From Xestospongia muta (Eukaryota; Porifera; Demospongiae; Haplosclerida; Petrosiidae), in the NCBI GenBank assembly GCA_963693285.1, contig OY848923.1:6280920-6344919 (forward strand): 64,000 nucleotides of DNA. Direction: 5' to 3'. This document shows, one piece after another, positions 11,526 to 23,771 of this stretch; the stretch's first letter is position 1, and each line of letters starts with the position of its first letter. The position numbers and the translations under genes were made by a program. The notes beneath the pieces are model-generated. The model worked only from the letters and a program-made list of their open reading frames with translations. It was not told the DNA's origin and made no database searches.

Positions 11526-14100
11526 TTACCAATTAAATGGTCAACGAAAGAGCACATTTGAAGTTAGGAGCACATTCGTGGGCAGCACCTATATTTGTAC
11601 ATAGGCGTGTAGGCGGATCTTAAAACCTCGGTATATGTTGTTGCACTTAACGCACATTCCTCACTTGAATGTGCTGCTGCTGCTGCTGCAGCAGAAGCCT
11701 AATTAATGTCTATCTCCACTTGATACTGCTACACTGGAGGTCTATGGTTTTGTTTTGTTCGTTCATGCCAACATGCCATAGAGACAATATTAACAATCCT
11801 TACATTTCTCTAACTCCAAGTGACTGTTTTCTGGGACTTCAAAAAATACCTTCAAACAACTTCATGCAGAGCTTCTGCTGTCTTTAAAGTAATGTAAACC
11901 TTATATATAATTACCTACTCATCACTTTGGTCTCTTTTTTAGTTGTAGATATGTTGTAATCAAATACTCTTTCCCCTGGCTAGTCTGCAATAGTAGAGGT
12001 TATCACCTTTTTATCTGGTTTGTTACGATAATTCATGTTCTGAAATTCATAGATTTTCTAAACAGAAGAATGGTATTGACACATAGTGGAAAGGCATTGC
12101 CTTTAATTAAGTTACATTGAATAAAAATGAAACATCTTGATGACAGTAAATGAGGTTCTTTTGTGTATACCTAACTCAACATGTTTCTGTTTCGTTGATA
12201 GGAAGTCTTAAAGATTTTTGATTTCTAATGCTTACTTTGATATGCACTTAAATCAGCCTTTGTCATTTCAACCATTGTCTTTATTACCAGAATCAGAATG
12301 TCATCATAATGATCTAAGCCCAATATTGAGTTACCACAAAGCCAAAACTGGTCTAACTCAATATGTATAAAGTTAACTAGAAACCATAATATACTCTTTG
12401 TAGTTTATGTCCAATAACTGAAACTATGAGCAAGAGATAGATACTATTTCAACTTAACTAACTGGGTTAGTTCAGTTGAAATATTATCTGTTTATAGCTT
12501 CAATTGAAGTCATGATTCAATTACTATAGCAAAGTGGGTGTAAAAGCAATGTGGTAACTAGTTGGCTTTATACATAATGAATTACACTAGTTTTGGCCTT
12601 GTATCAACTTATATAGAGTTGGGCTTCCATCATATTAACGAAACAGTGGTAATGAAGACCTCAATTAAAATGATGAAATGGTTATTTAGTGTGATGAATG
12701 CTCCTGTTTTTATACCTTCATTTTTCTTTGTCTGTGGAGCACTTTCACTTTCCACTTTCCACTTTCTAATGGTTTTGTTTTCTCTTTGTTTTTGTTAAAA
12801 GATTTAAAATATTTTTCAATATGTTACTTTACCTTAAATGTTAGAATTGTTGTGCTGTCTATTGTATCTCTCAGTCCCACTATGGTCAATTTATCAGTAT
12901 GAAATAACATCAAAAGATTGTCATTTCTAATAGATAAACTGTTGCCAACTGACAAAACAGTATTATCATCTGTAATATCAAATATATCATTGCCAGATTT
13001 ATCATTTATACAAATTGCCATTTTGTGCACCAAAGTAAACAAACTTGAATAAAAATATTAATTTTTATTTTGTAATGAATATAGTTCACATTTAGAGTTA
13101 AAGCATACTACTGGGATTTGAGTTGCTGTCCACTTATTGCTGCCTTGAGTGTAAATGACAATGTGATATTCAAGTGCATCAAGCAAGTTCAAGTATTATC
13201 ATCACATGTTTGATGTGGATGTGTCTTTCCTACCCAGCAATGTTAGTAATACTACCAGTTTGATGTAGACTGGACTGAATGTACACATGATAAAGGAAAT
13301 ATTTCTTGTTATCCATTCTCTTTGTGTACATTACCAGAACTATAGAGCAGGTTCATCGAGACTCTGGGAAAGCATAGGCTAGGTTTCCTGGGATATCTCT
13401 CTTGGTTTATTGTTGAAGGTTAGCTGTTCCATAATCCGTTACTTTAGCTTTAAAACTATCATCAACTGATGGTTCTAACAGGACATTAGTACTGTTAATG
13501 TCTCAATAGATAATAGTGTCTGACATGGAGGTAATTAAGATCTGAAGAATAATGACTTTATCCACTCTTGTAACTCCCATAAAAATGGGAAAGATTGAGG
13601 TGATGTATTCTAGAAGCATTATTATTGATTTCTTTATTCAGCTGGTCATAATTTGAGATGATGACAGACTTGGCAGTTATATCTAGAGATTGGAAGACAC
13701 TTTATCATATTATCTATGACCTAAGAACTTGCTTATCATATAAAATCTAGCTCATCTCTAGTCACTTTTAAATCTAAAGTAAATATGCTTCTTTACTAAC
13801 CATCAACTCACCATCACTTATCACACTAAAACCTATCATATACTATCAGTTACTTATTTTATCTCTCTGTTATTAATGATACTATATCCTGTACTTTAAT
13901 ACCTTAATTCTGTTTTATTTGTTATTGTTCTATTCTGTTTGTGCCCTTCAAACTAGCAGTAGCTATTGGGAATTCTTTTTGTCAATAAAATTTGCTGGAT
14001 CGATTTGGGTGGGGCTGATAAGTGTCACATGATCATTATACGAGCCACTCCCCTAATTTTTAATTGTTGCTGTTAGCAGAAAGCTAAAATCAAGGTAGAC
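11526..14100. other. Intergenic stretch upstream of the kelch/ZU5 and C2 genes
   Basis: This 2.6-kb interval separates two divergent genes. It contains a short CTG/CAG run at about 11670-11694, an imperfect hairpin at 12445-12483 (18-base arms, one mismatch), an orphan exon-like frame at 12833-13024 (listed separately) and the repeat copy at 13231-13315. I see no complete gene. Confidence 0.6.
12833..13024 (-). other. Orphan exon-like open frame, 64 codons
   Basis: A minus-strand frame starts with ATG at 13024 (MAICINDKSGND) and runs without a stop to a plausible donor AAG|GTAAAG at 12833. I found no convincing following exon and no family resemblance. It could be a first exon of a decayed gene, since nearby sequence at 13231-13315 is shared with an intron of the kelch/ZU5 gene. 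Confidence 0.2.
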
Positions 14101-14295
14101 TCTATAGGTGAGCGTGTAATGTTGTAAAAGTATTGTATTAATTTCACTATATGTCTGTATTACTGGATATAAGTACTATAATAAATTATATATAACTATA
14201 TATTTGTTCAATGTACCATAACTAACTTAATTACCATATTGTATTGTGTGTAACTGTATTACTTATTTTACTACACAGAGAGAGACATACAAATT

Positions 14296-17200
14296 ATGGC
14301 AGAGTTAAGTCTCAGCAATGCTCTATTAGATGGTATAATACTCACACACACTATCGATCCTGATGATGAGGATTATGACAATCATGAACCCACTGAACCA
14401 GAGTATCCAGCTCTGGTCTATAGTGATCCTTACAAAGCATCAAACCAGACAATCCTTTTTAAACCTCCATCAAAGAAACCCACAAAGACTGTCCTTGATA
14501 CAGATCAATCTGTTGCCTCATCATCTCCAAGACATGTTATACAAGGTATCCAGAAAAAAAAATCCTGGGATGATGTGATTACAGATTTTATCTCCAAGAA
14601 GAAGAAGAGTCCATTACATGTATCTGTTAAGAAGACAGGTACTCTTTCAAGAAGTCGTAGTTGGGATACATTACATAAAATTGAAGATGAAGAAGAGACA
14701 ACAGATGGACAAATTGAAACATTTGTTTATAAACCTCAAGTGAGAAAAAAAAGTCGATTCAAGAAGGAACGTTCTCCCCAAAGAGACTCACCATCTCCAC
14801 AAATGGAGGTACCTTCAGATGATCTTAATTCTTCTAAATATGTACATAATATTGAAGAATTTCAAGATTTTGATAACCATCCTATTACAAGTCAACTACA
14901 AACAGTTGTACCACCAAGACAGTTAGTTGAAGAGGCAGGACTATATGAAGTACCTATATCAATTCATAACCAACAAGAAAAGCCTTCAAAACCTCCTCGT
15001 ACAAAAAGAATGAGTGTTCCACTTGAACCTAAAAAATCTAATGACAGACGATTTTCTTTCACGAGCCACGATATCGCTACTCCACAAACAACCAAACTTG
15101 AAGAAATGAAGACTAAATATTTAGATGGAGAAATAGGTTTACTAAAGATCAAAGTATTAGCTGTCCATATCCCTCAAAAACCAGTTGCTAGGAAAGTCAG
15201 TGATGTTGGATATGATTCAGATGATGATGAGATGTTGATGAGACCTGTGACTAAAGTGACTCCTAAAGATGGACTGTTTTGTGCTTTAAATATTAATGGC
15301 AAGCATTCTCGGTATGAGTCCTCTGTCCAACCTCTCAATCCAATTCAACAAGCATCAGTCTGGGATCAAACAGAAATGGAAGCTATTTTCTATACTACAT
15401 ACTCTCAACAACTCTTTGTAATGAGTCGTAAAGTAGCTCTCTCTGATCTCTCTTCAAAAAGAGAAATTCACAAAACTAAAGCAGAGTGCATTGGTGTGGG
15501 AATTCTCCCGATATCAACTTTAAAAGCACAGGAGATCACAGCAACTCAAGGTAGTGTAGATAATTGGGCAGAGATTGGAACAGATATGACAGAGAGCAAT
15601 GTTACCCTTGAACCTCATGGCTCTGTTCTATTAAAACTATCATATACTAGTAAGTAGTAACAGCAGTTAGATATCTTATACTAATGGCTCCTTTTCTTAT
15701 TTCTCCCCATGTCTCCTTTTTCTCCTTCCTTGTCTCCTATTTACACAACACTGTAGGTCTTAAACCTCAAGTTCCAGTGTCCTGTTCAGGATCAGTGACT
15801 ATTAAAAGTTTGTCTGGTGTAGATTGTTTTAGAGAAGGAGAACCATGTTGGACATGTTGTACAGTGGATATAGACTCTGAAAACTTTGTAAGTGTTTAGT
15901 ATCTCTTGCATATATTGTTATATAAATTATATAATATGAGTTTCACTTTTAAAATGACTGAAATAGCTGTGTTTATTGTATATAGTTTATTTAAATATTT
16001 GTTTAGCTTATTCTAATGTAATAATATCATTATTTGAAATCTTATATTGTAAACTTGTACTTATTAGTTAGTGTTTTACATATTTCAACTTATTACAGCT
16101 CACATTAATTCTATTATATATTTCTATCTCATTTTTTCTCCTTGTAGGGTACTACTTCAAGTAAACTAGGAATGGAGGACCATTTATCTGAAGGATGGAC
16201 ATCTGAACCAATTGATTTTGATGCTAACAATAACACATCATGTAGAATACAACTATGGGGATTTAGGTCAGTGTGTGCACATATTGATGTAGTTATAAGC
16301 TTTAGTTATAATTAATAATAATAACTGTTAGTATGATAATATCTGTTAGTAGTATTGTTAAGTAAACAGGCTTTATAGATTATCAACTAAGTATACATGG
16401 ACTTCTTACCATACAGTCATATAAACATCATCTGTAAGACTTATAGTTTTGTAAGTAACTCAAATAACTACTGTGAGAGACTGCATACATATGTTCACTA
16501 ATGTTATAAAGAAGTTTACATGTAGTGTTTTTACTGTCCTGTAGGCAAGAGACAGAACATTGGTTTGGTGAAGTCTATATTCCATTAGCTATGATCTTAC
16601 CTTACTCAAAACAAATAGTCCATCAAGATGAAGTGGATGGTCCTTTCTCTCTTTTGGGAAGTTTTGAAAGAGCAATAACTATGCCTGTTGAACCCAAGGT
16701 AGGAGGAAGACAGTGTACTACTGCATATATAGAATAAAACTATGATAGTTTAAATTAATATAGTTTGTCTTCCTATTGTAGTAATATACATGTACATTGC
16801 TGAGATTGTTTCAATGAGTATATATTTGTTAATGTTTCTTATATTATATTTTATTAGGGAACTATTCAAGTTGTCTTTACTATCTCTCCACTTCAAGAAG
16901 ATGATGATAATGACTTAGAAGAAACAATAAGTTAATAAAATAATTAACTGTTATAATTATCATTAGTTGTTGTTGTATATTTAGAAGCACTAGAAGACTC
17001 TGGACTATTTAAACCTGAGGCCATAGCTCAACTGAGAAGTGAAGTAGGACAATCTGACTTTGAAAATTCTATGCGTAAGTAATAATTATAACATTCCACG
17101 TATGATTAAAGCTAATATCAATTGTTAGTTAAAATAGTAAAGTAGATTAATATACTGTTTTAATGATTACAAAACTATTTATCACTTTTAAGTCAATTTT

Positions 17201-18190
17201 GTATTTATAATTATTTTTCCAGTAAGTTTTATTTTTCCTTTCCCCAATAGAACTACCTTCAAAGTTTGAAACTATTTCTGAAGACAGTGAAGAGAGAGGA
17301 CCAACTCCATCAAGCTCTCTAACTCCACAACCATCAACTGCCATAGCTGCTTCAGGAGCCTATGATCATCTCTCTCCATTGACTTTGTCAGCAACTTCCT
17401 CCTCCTCTAGTCTCACACGTTCTCTAAAGAGCAAGAAAATGACACTGAGGTTACTGGGTAATCTACGATTACAAGTACCTAAGTCTTATAATGAACAAAA
17501 ACACAAAATAAACTCAGACATTGCTGATCCATACAGAGAGGTAAGTGATAATATTATAAATCAAGATTTATACATTGAGACTGTTCAGTGTAAAATATGT
17601 TGATAAACATATTAACAATATTACTAAGTACATTTATTACAGTTTACTACAATACATGTATGTACTTTGTATGTATATAGTCAGGAAGATTTGTGGTTGG
17701 TAGTATAAACTTATAATATATATTTGTAAGTTTTCTAACCACAGATCACACACAGTAGCGTATTAAGGACATTTATATCAGTCATAGTAAACTAAATTAT
17801 ACTGTAGTAACATCTCTATATTAAGGTCACTATGATATGTTGGTAGATGTTTTAAATAAGTAATTTAAAGTAATTTAGTGAATATTTTCAGAGAAACTTT
17901 CTATCTACTAGTACAGTCTCAAATAACTAAATATCTTTATGTATCTTGTTAATAACATTTGTGCTATTTTGTAGTTGGAGATACTTAAAGTTGAACTAAA
18001 AGATGTCAAGGCAAAGTTAGCTTCCAGTGAGTTCTACAGAGAAAAAGCTGAACTTCAAGTAAAGTAAGTCGTGTAACACCATCTGACAAATCACATGATA
18101 ATAATACACTCTTGTCATGTGACCAGAACTCTCCAAGAGGAAGTGTCAATGTGGAAGATGAAGTACAAGAATAAAAAGAAAAAGAAATAA
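14296..18190 (+). CDS. Tandem C2-domain-like, coiled-coil protein, 787 aa, 9 exons
   Basis: Exons are 14296-15649, 15757-15887, 16148-16266, 16545-16698, 16858-16930, 16985-17074, 17251-17540, 17975-18063 and 18127-18190, all GT-AG with continuous phase to TAA. A 5'-UTR intron (about 14108-14278) is suggested by CTATAG|GTGAGC and ACACAG just before the ATG. The first 270 residues are polar, rich in Ser, Lys and Pro, and likely disordered. About 275-450 (GLLKIKVLAVHIP...WDQTEMEAIFY) and 455-640 (GSVTIKSLSGVD...ETEHWFGEVYIPLAMI) have the beta-strand pattern of C2 domains, though the usual Asp clusters for calcium are not obvious. The C-terminus is a short Lys/Glu coiled coil ending in a KKKKK run. 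No enzyme domain follows, so a membrane- or cytoskeleton-associated scaffold is the likely role. I cannot name the orthologue. Confidence 0.8.
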
Positions 18191-18399
18191 AAAGAAAGAA
18201 TGATTTTGATGATTGGTGTGAACAAATATTTTTAGATTTTTTTTAGATTTTTATGCCATACAATAGTTTTTTTACTATTCATACATGTAGTAATATCCTT
18301 TTTTATACTGGTATAAATTTTTTTTAATAATAATGATTTTACAATGTTCTATACTTGTATGAGTAATTCAGGGTATGAGTAACTTAAATTATGAAGCTC

Positions 18400-20168
18400 T
18401 CATGTCTTCTCTGGTTTTACTGTAAAGACACGATAACCTACAATGTCTGCTGTAGTGTAGACAGCTTGGTTAAAACCAGGATCTGAAAAAGCAGATATAT
18501 CATGTTAAATAGTACACTCTATTAACTGTTCATTCATCCATCCATCCATCCACTATTGACATACCTATTCATATCATTCAACCATAATATCCATTATTTG
18601 TCTATCCAATATCTATCCATCCATTTATTCATACTACATTTAGATATTGTACTAACCATTAACAGACCAGTCATTAGAAGGTTTCATTGTATAACCAGTC
18701 ATCAACACAAAATGTGTCCCATTTCTAACCTAATAAAAAGGACTGCTCAGTTCATGTACTTCAATATGCCAAACATGTAACATTACTGACTAAAGCTTGA
18801 GGTCGCCTTTGTCCAACAAACTTTATTTTAAAATCACAAACTTTCAGACTTTGTACTTCTTTAAGTGAAGTCCAAATTGTTGTGATTTTAAAATAAAGTT
18901 GGTTGGATATATAAAGGTTTAACATCAAGTTTGTAAACAAGATGGCAACTTGTCATTTTCTAGCATCATTAATTGTTGTACTCACATGTGCTATAGTCAC
19001 AACTCCACTGTTCAAATTATCAACGAGTTGAGAATTACTAATATCTGAAATAAAGTAATGAAATAAATTTATATGAAATTGTTAATTATCCATTGTTATA
19101 ATTATGTAATTAAATTTCATGGTACATAGTTCTCCATGAAGTTGAGCAAAAAATAATTCTAAGCAAGAATTTGGTATCAAGTCAAGTTTCCTAACTGATG
19201 TGATTTCATTTCAATCCATATTCACTCAATCAAAGGTCAACACTCCTACATAGTTTCTTGTTTAATTCCCTTTGCAATCCTATCATTACTATATATATAA
19301 TAGTATTAGTTATCTCTCTGAGCTAACTTTTCATTTTTCCAAGATATTTGATGTTAGGAGATAACTTTTCTAATGTCTCTTCAGACAAGTCATCATTAGA
19401 TGTGTATCCATTGTTATCTCTTAGCCATTTATTCAATACACCAGGATCAACTAGTTGTCCGTCCACTTTGATATTATAGTAGTTGAGAGCCATGGACACA
19501 CTAGTAAGTAAACAGCCTACTTTACATATTGTCTCCTTCTCAATTACTAACGAAAAGAAATGTTGTAAATCTTCAACACAATATTTTTGTTGGATCAACT
19601 ATCACTCTATCAGTGATTGCTTATCAATCCATTAACATCTATATGTAGTCTTCATTTGTCCATATAATATCACTCTATTTATCCATCATTCAATCCAATG
19701 TATCTGTTTGTCTATCTATCAATCCATCCATCATTGTATGCATCTATCCATACATTCATCCTTACATCATTTATCAATTTATCCATCTATCCATTTCTCC
19801 CTATTTAATGTATCTATCAGTTTTTTTCTCCCTGTCTATCTATCCATCCATCAATCCATCAATACTTGTATCTGTCCATCCATCCATCTATTTCAACATA
19901 CTATTGTTTCCCCATTTGGGGTTACATTGTTTAACTAAAGAACAAAATAAAAAAGTTATAAACTAAAGAGTACAGAGAGATCAACAACATTTATATATAC
20001 ACACAATACATTAACTAAACAATATTATAACTATAACTAAATGTTATTAGTCTCACAGAGAGGATAATCATTTGGAATCTTGAACTGTTCTTTGAGAAGA
20101 AGACCAAAGGCACCAAGTATACAAGTCAATACAAACAAAGTCAATGAGAGGTTACAAGTGGCCATCAT
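18400..20168 (-). CDS. Secreted C39/papain-like cysteine peptidase, 181 aa, 5 exons
   Basis: Exons on the minus strand are 20057-20168, 19328-19546, 18986-19044, 18657-18729 and 18400-18482, in continuous phase to TGA. The N-terminus (MMATCNLSLTLFVLTCILGA) is a signal peptide or anchor. The core resembles the Peptidase_C39_2 family: a CKVGCLLTSVSMALNYY motif places the candidate nucleophile at Cys49, GTHFVLMTGY supplies His136, and DPGF supplies Asp155, in the order Cys-His-Asp expected of the fold. At 181 residues it is about the size of a single catalytic domain. Members of this family are common in bacteria and scattered in eukaryotes, so bacterial ancestry is possible, but the gene now has five exons of host composition. 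The substrate is unknown. The donor GTTAGC after exon 2 is weak. Confidence 0.75.
18812..18907. repeat. 96-bp inverted repeat (28-bp arms) in an intron
   Basis: Arms at 18812-18839 and 18880-18907 are reverse complements with a single mismatch (TCCAACAAACTTTATTTTAA... against its partner), separated by 40 bases. It lies in the intron between exons 3 and 4 of the cysteine peptidase gene and looks like a small MITE or foldback. Confidence 0.85.
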
Positions 20169-20461
20169 GTACATAAATGATGAGCTAAGCACTACAGTAT
20201 TACACACTATGCTAAGACAACTGTTTATAATAACTACTTATTAATGAAGGGGTGTACTACTGTAAACTTCCATATACTATACTAGATTGTATATAATATA
20301 CATTTCTCTTTTGTAAACAATAACACTGTCAGCTAACCCAAACACCTTTCAACTTCCAATACATTATACTTTGTCCATACATTGAAAAGAGCTGTATGTA
20401 GTACACACACTGATTTTTACATAATCAAGAGGAACCAAAAATCATGTACATATCCAGACTA

Positions 20462-21679
20462 TTATGATGTCATAAGTTCACTAACAATACTGTCTAACTT
20501 AGTAGTGAATGCATTAAATGAGAACTGAGATACAACATGATCACGAGCTGATTTTCCTTGAGAAACTCTCGCAGAGAAGTTTCGTACATAATACAACATC
20601 TTCTCAGCAAAGGCCTTGGGTGTTGGTTCACAAAGAAACCCAGTCTCTCCATCTAGGACTGTTTCTAAAGGGCCACCATTATTAACAGCAATGACTGGTC
20701 TCTCCATATACATCGCCTCTAATGGACAGATACCAAAGTGTTCATTAGATGGAGTGTAGATTAAAACACTACATCTCTTTAACAGCTGGATCTTTTCTAC
20801 ATCACTAAATGATCGAAAGAATGTCACTTTATCTGATACTTCTAGCTCTTCTGCCAATAATTTTAATTCCGAATAATATTCTTTGTTCTCAACAACTCGT
20901 TCATCGTATCCACCTGCCATTATTAAATGTACTAAAGGTTTTTCACCTTCATCTAATGATTGTACAAGTTGTTCAAAAGCTCTTACAGCCAGTGAGAGAT
21001 TCTTTTTTCGTTCGTAGCGATTAATGGAAAGAAATATAATGCTTGCTTCTTCAGGTACAACACCAGACAATGTTGGATTATGTTCAGGTACATCTTGATC
21101 AAAGAAAGTGAAATTCAAAGAGGGATATAGTACAGTTGGAGAAACATGTGAGAGGGATTTAAATGTGGTATGGAAAACATTTGATGTAAATTTACTATTA
21201 ACTAACACAATATTTGCCATTCCTGTTGTCTTTTCCTCTAAAGTATCTATAGGACATCGATATACTTTCTTCAGCCATGTTTTACGTTGCGTTAATAACT
21301 GATCTGGAAAATGACAATAAAACACAACATTTGCTCGACTCCATCGTAACACAGGAATACATGCTGATATCTGATCACATATGATAACATCAAAAGTCAT
21401 CTTACTGAAAAACACAAGATAAATGGCAACGTATATCATTCTAATGTATGCAAATAATGCATATCCTTTGTATATGAAATGTCTTGGTAACCAATCCCCA
21501 ACGCAATGTACGTTTAATGTTCCATCTTTGGTCTCTTGAAAACAATGGGTGTGGTCATGATGAGCTGTAAACATGTCTATCACGTGACCTTTGGACTTGA
21601 GAGCTAATGCAGCATCGACTACTAGTCTTTCAGCCCCTCCAATACCGAGATCAGGATGAATGAAGGCGATACGTACCAT
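20462..21679 (-). CDS. ALG2: Alpha-1,3/1,6-mannosyltransferase ALG2
   Basis: A single 405-codon exon encodes a GT4-family, GT-B fold glycosyltransferase. The start MVRIAFIHPDLGIGGAERLV is the diagnostic ALG2 N-terminus. The C-terminal half carries EHFGICPLEAMYMERPV, the EX7E signature of the nucleotide-sugar site, followed by NNGGPLETV. A hydrophobic patch near residues 85-110 (YIRMIYVAIYLVFF) fits membrane association. Known orthologues add the second and third mannoses to the dolichol-linked oligosaccharide at the cytosolic face of the ER, using GDP-mannose. Length matches the family (about 410-420). The gene is intronless here and diverges from PNKP with under 300 bases between start codons. 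Confidence 0.96.
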   Translation of the reverse strand: MVRIAFIHPDLGIGGAERLVVDAALALKSKGHVIDMFTAHHDHTHCFQETKDGTLNVHCVGDWLPRHFIYKGYALFAYIRMIYVAIYLVFFSKMTFDVIICDQISACIPVLRWSRANVVFYCHFPDQLLTQRKTWLKKVYRCPIDTLEEKTTGMANIVLVNSKFTSNVFHTTFKSLSHVSPTVLYPSLNFTFFDQDVPEHNPTLSGVVPEEASIIFLSINRYERKKNLSLAVRAFEQLVQSLDEGEKPLVHLIMAGGYDERVVENKEYYSELKLLAEELEVSDKVTFFRSFSDVEKIQLLKRCSVLIYTPSNEHFGICPLEAMYMERPVIAVNNGGPLETVLDGETGFLCEPTPKAFAEKMLYYVRNFSARVSQGKSARDHVVSQFSFNAFTTKLDSIVSELMTS

Positions 21680-21868
21680 AATCTTTCAGTAACATGTGAC
21701 GTTTTGCCACACTTGAGCCACACCTCTAAAAATTAAACCACACCCTTAGAGCCACTGAGCAACGCCTCTAAAATCTGCAAATTGTGAAAAAAGTTAATTT
21801 GTGGAGAAGGTAAGGTCTAAACCAATAAACTAGCAGCTGTAATTATTTGCTATTCATTATGTAGGACA
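21680..21868. promoter_or_regulatory. Bidirectional promoter region of ALG2 and PNKP
   Basis: The two start codons point away from each other with 189 bases between them (273 if PNKP starts at 21953). No TATA box is obvious, as is usual for housekeeping divergent pairs. Inference from arrangement only. Confidence 0.5.
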
Positions 21869-23521
21869 TTGAGTTTCACCATAGCAACATTACTTTTACC
21901 ACTGATACACTCTAGATCTTCTCGAGCACACATAATTCGTTATCTAGTGACAATGCCTCCTAAGAGAAAGAGTGACAGAATACCAGAAGTTGCTGCTAAG
22001 AAAGCTAAACAAGATATGTCTACTTTAGACTACAATTTAGAATGGAAAGAGGAAGGCGAACTAAAGCCTGGTCTACCGGACTTGATTTACTTGGACGGAC
22101 CAGATGCTAAACCCTCCACTAAAATAGCTGGTTTTGATATTGACTCAACTATTATTGTGACTAAAAGTGGAAAAAAATTTGCTACAGGTCGTTCTGATTG
22201 GGTTTTCTTTAATGCCAAAGTACCAACCAAACTTAAAGAACTCCACGACTCAGGTACTAAGATAGTTTTCTTTACAAATCAAGCTGGAATCGAAAAAGAA
22301 AAGACGGACGTTAAAACTTTATTGGGTAAATTTGAAGATATTATAAATGCGCTTAGTATCCCACTTCAAATTTTCATCAGTACTGGTAATAACCAGTACA
22401 GAAAACCTAGTCCTGAAATGTGGAAGTTCATGGAATCAAAATGCAATGGAGGTTTAAAAGTTGATCTCTCAGAGTCTATCTATGTCGGTGATGCTGCCGG
22501 GAGAGCTAAGGACTGGCAAAAAGGAAAGCCCAAAGATTTCTCTGTTACTGATCGTATGTTTGCTGCTAACATTCCCTGTCCCTTTGCAACACCAGAGACG
22601 TTTTTTCAAAGACTTCCAGAGGCAAAGTTTGACTGGCGATCATTAGACCCGAAGGACTTTTTATCCCAAAACGAAGGCAAAAAATTGCCAGAGAAACTTC
22701 ATTCAGATGTAAGTGTCTCCAAGTGTGCAATTTTGAACATTTACATACATGTACATGTACATGTTGTGATAACAGTGCATATAAAATCAATTGAAGAAGT
22801 ATTACTTAACATCCTTATATTACATATACCCATTGTCACTAAGCTTTCTATTAAATGTACTTGTAAATAATTATATTGAACTGAGACCTTGTTTGTCTAG
22901 TTTACACTAACACATATCAATTTCTTAATCTACACACCTATTTAATGGCTGATTAGAATATTAGCATAATAGTGTTTGTTATTAATAGCTACAAGGAATG
23001 TGTATCCTTTTAATAGATTCATTGTTTTCCTTTAGAATCAAGAAGTTGTCCTTTTGGTAGGTCGACCAGCCTCAGGGAAATCAACACTCACCAAACGATA
23101 TTTCATTCCTCATGGTTACATAGCTGTCAACAGAGACACACTGGGGACTAAAGAAAAATGCCTTAAATCAGCTGACGAAGCATTGGGAAAGAAACAGAGT
23201 GTCGTAGTGGACAATACCAACCCAACTAAAGTGGATCGTAAAGCCTACATTGATTTAGCCAAGAAACATGGTGTACCAATTCGTTGCGTTTACATGAATG
23301 TTTCTCCTGACCTTTCATATCACCTCAACATGTACCGTCAAACTCTGACCAATGGCAAAGTTAGACGTATTCCTGAAGTAGCATATCGTACTTACGAAAA
23401 GTACTTTGAAAAGCCAGAAGTCTCTGAAGGTTTGTCGCAAGTTGAGTCTCTAGACTTTGTGCCAGTTTTTGACAATGACTCTGACAAGGAATTGTTTAAA
23501 CAGTGGACAAGTATACACTAA
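21869..23521 (+). CDS. PNKP: Polynucleotide 5'-kinase/3'-phosphatase, without FHA domain
   Basis: Two exons, 21869-22708 and 23036-23521, join in phase 0 to give 441 residues. The phosphatase domain comes first: FDIDSTI supplies the two catalytic aspartates of the HAD superfamily (Ser replaces the usual Gly of DxDGT), followed by FFTNQAGI. The kinase domain in exon 2 has a clear Walker A, GRPASGKST, and VVVDNTNPT as in known PNKP. The enzyme repairs DNA break ends by removing 3' phosphates and adding 5' phosphates. The N-terminal FHA domain of vertebrate PNKP (XRCC1/XRCC4 binding) is absent. An inner ATG at 21953 begins MPPKRKSD with a nuclear-signal-like basic cluster; the 28 residues before it lack acidic residues and contain Arg, Ser and Leu, resembling a mitochondrial presequence. 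Both starts may be used. Confidence 0.93.
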
Positions 23522-23771
23522 GTAGAGTGGTATTGATTAAGAGTATCAGTTAGTCTATTCAATTATTTGTAATATTTTCAATATTAGTTTATTCTTTGCA
23601 AAATATAAAAGGTAGCATTTATTTTAACCAAAGGCATTATTAGCATTAAACAATGAGCGTTAAAAAAATTTCTTTAAAATGTCATAAATTCTGTCTTTAT
23701 GCTGTTAATAGCTAAAATGTATCAATAATATTTTTTAATGTAATATGGTGCCTTGTTAGCTGGTCAGACAC
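23522..23771. other. Short convergent 3' spacer between PNKP and ADAM10
   Basis: About 250 AT-rich bases separate the two stop codons of convergent genes. No additional feature is recognised. Confidence 0.6.

Noticed and set aside
12562..12798. 78-codon plus-strand frame
   Set aside because: Hydrophobic T-rich chance frame without supporting signals.
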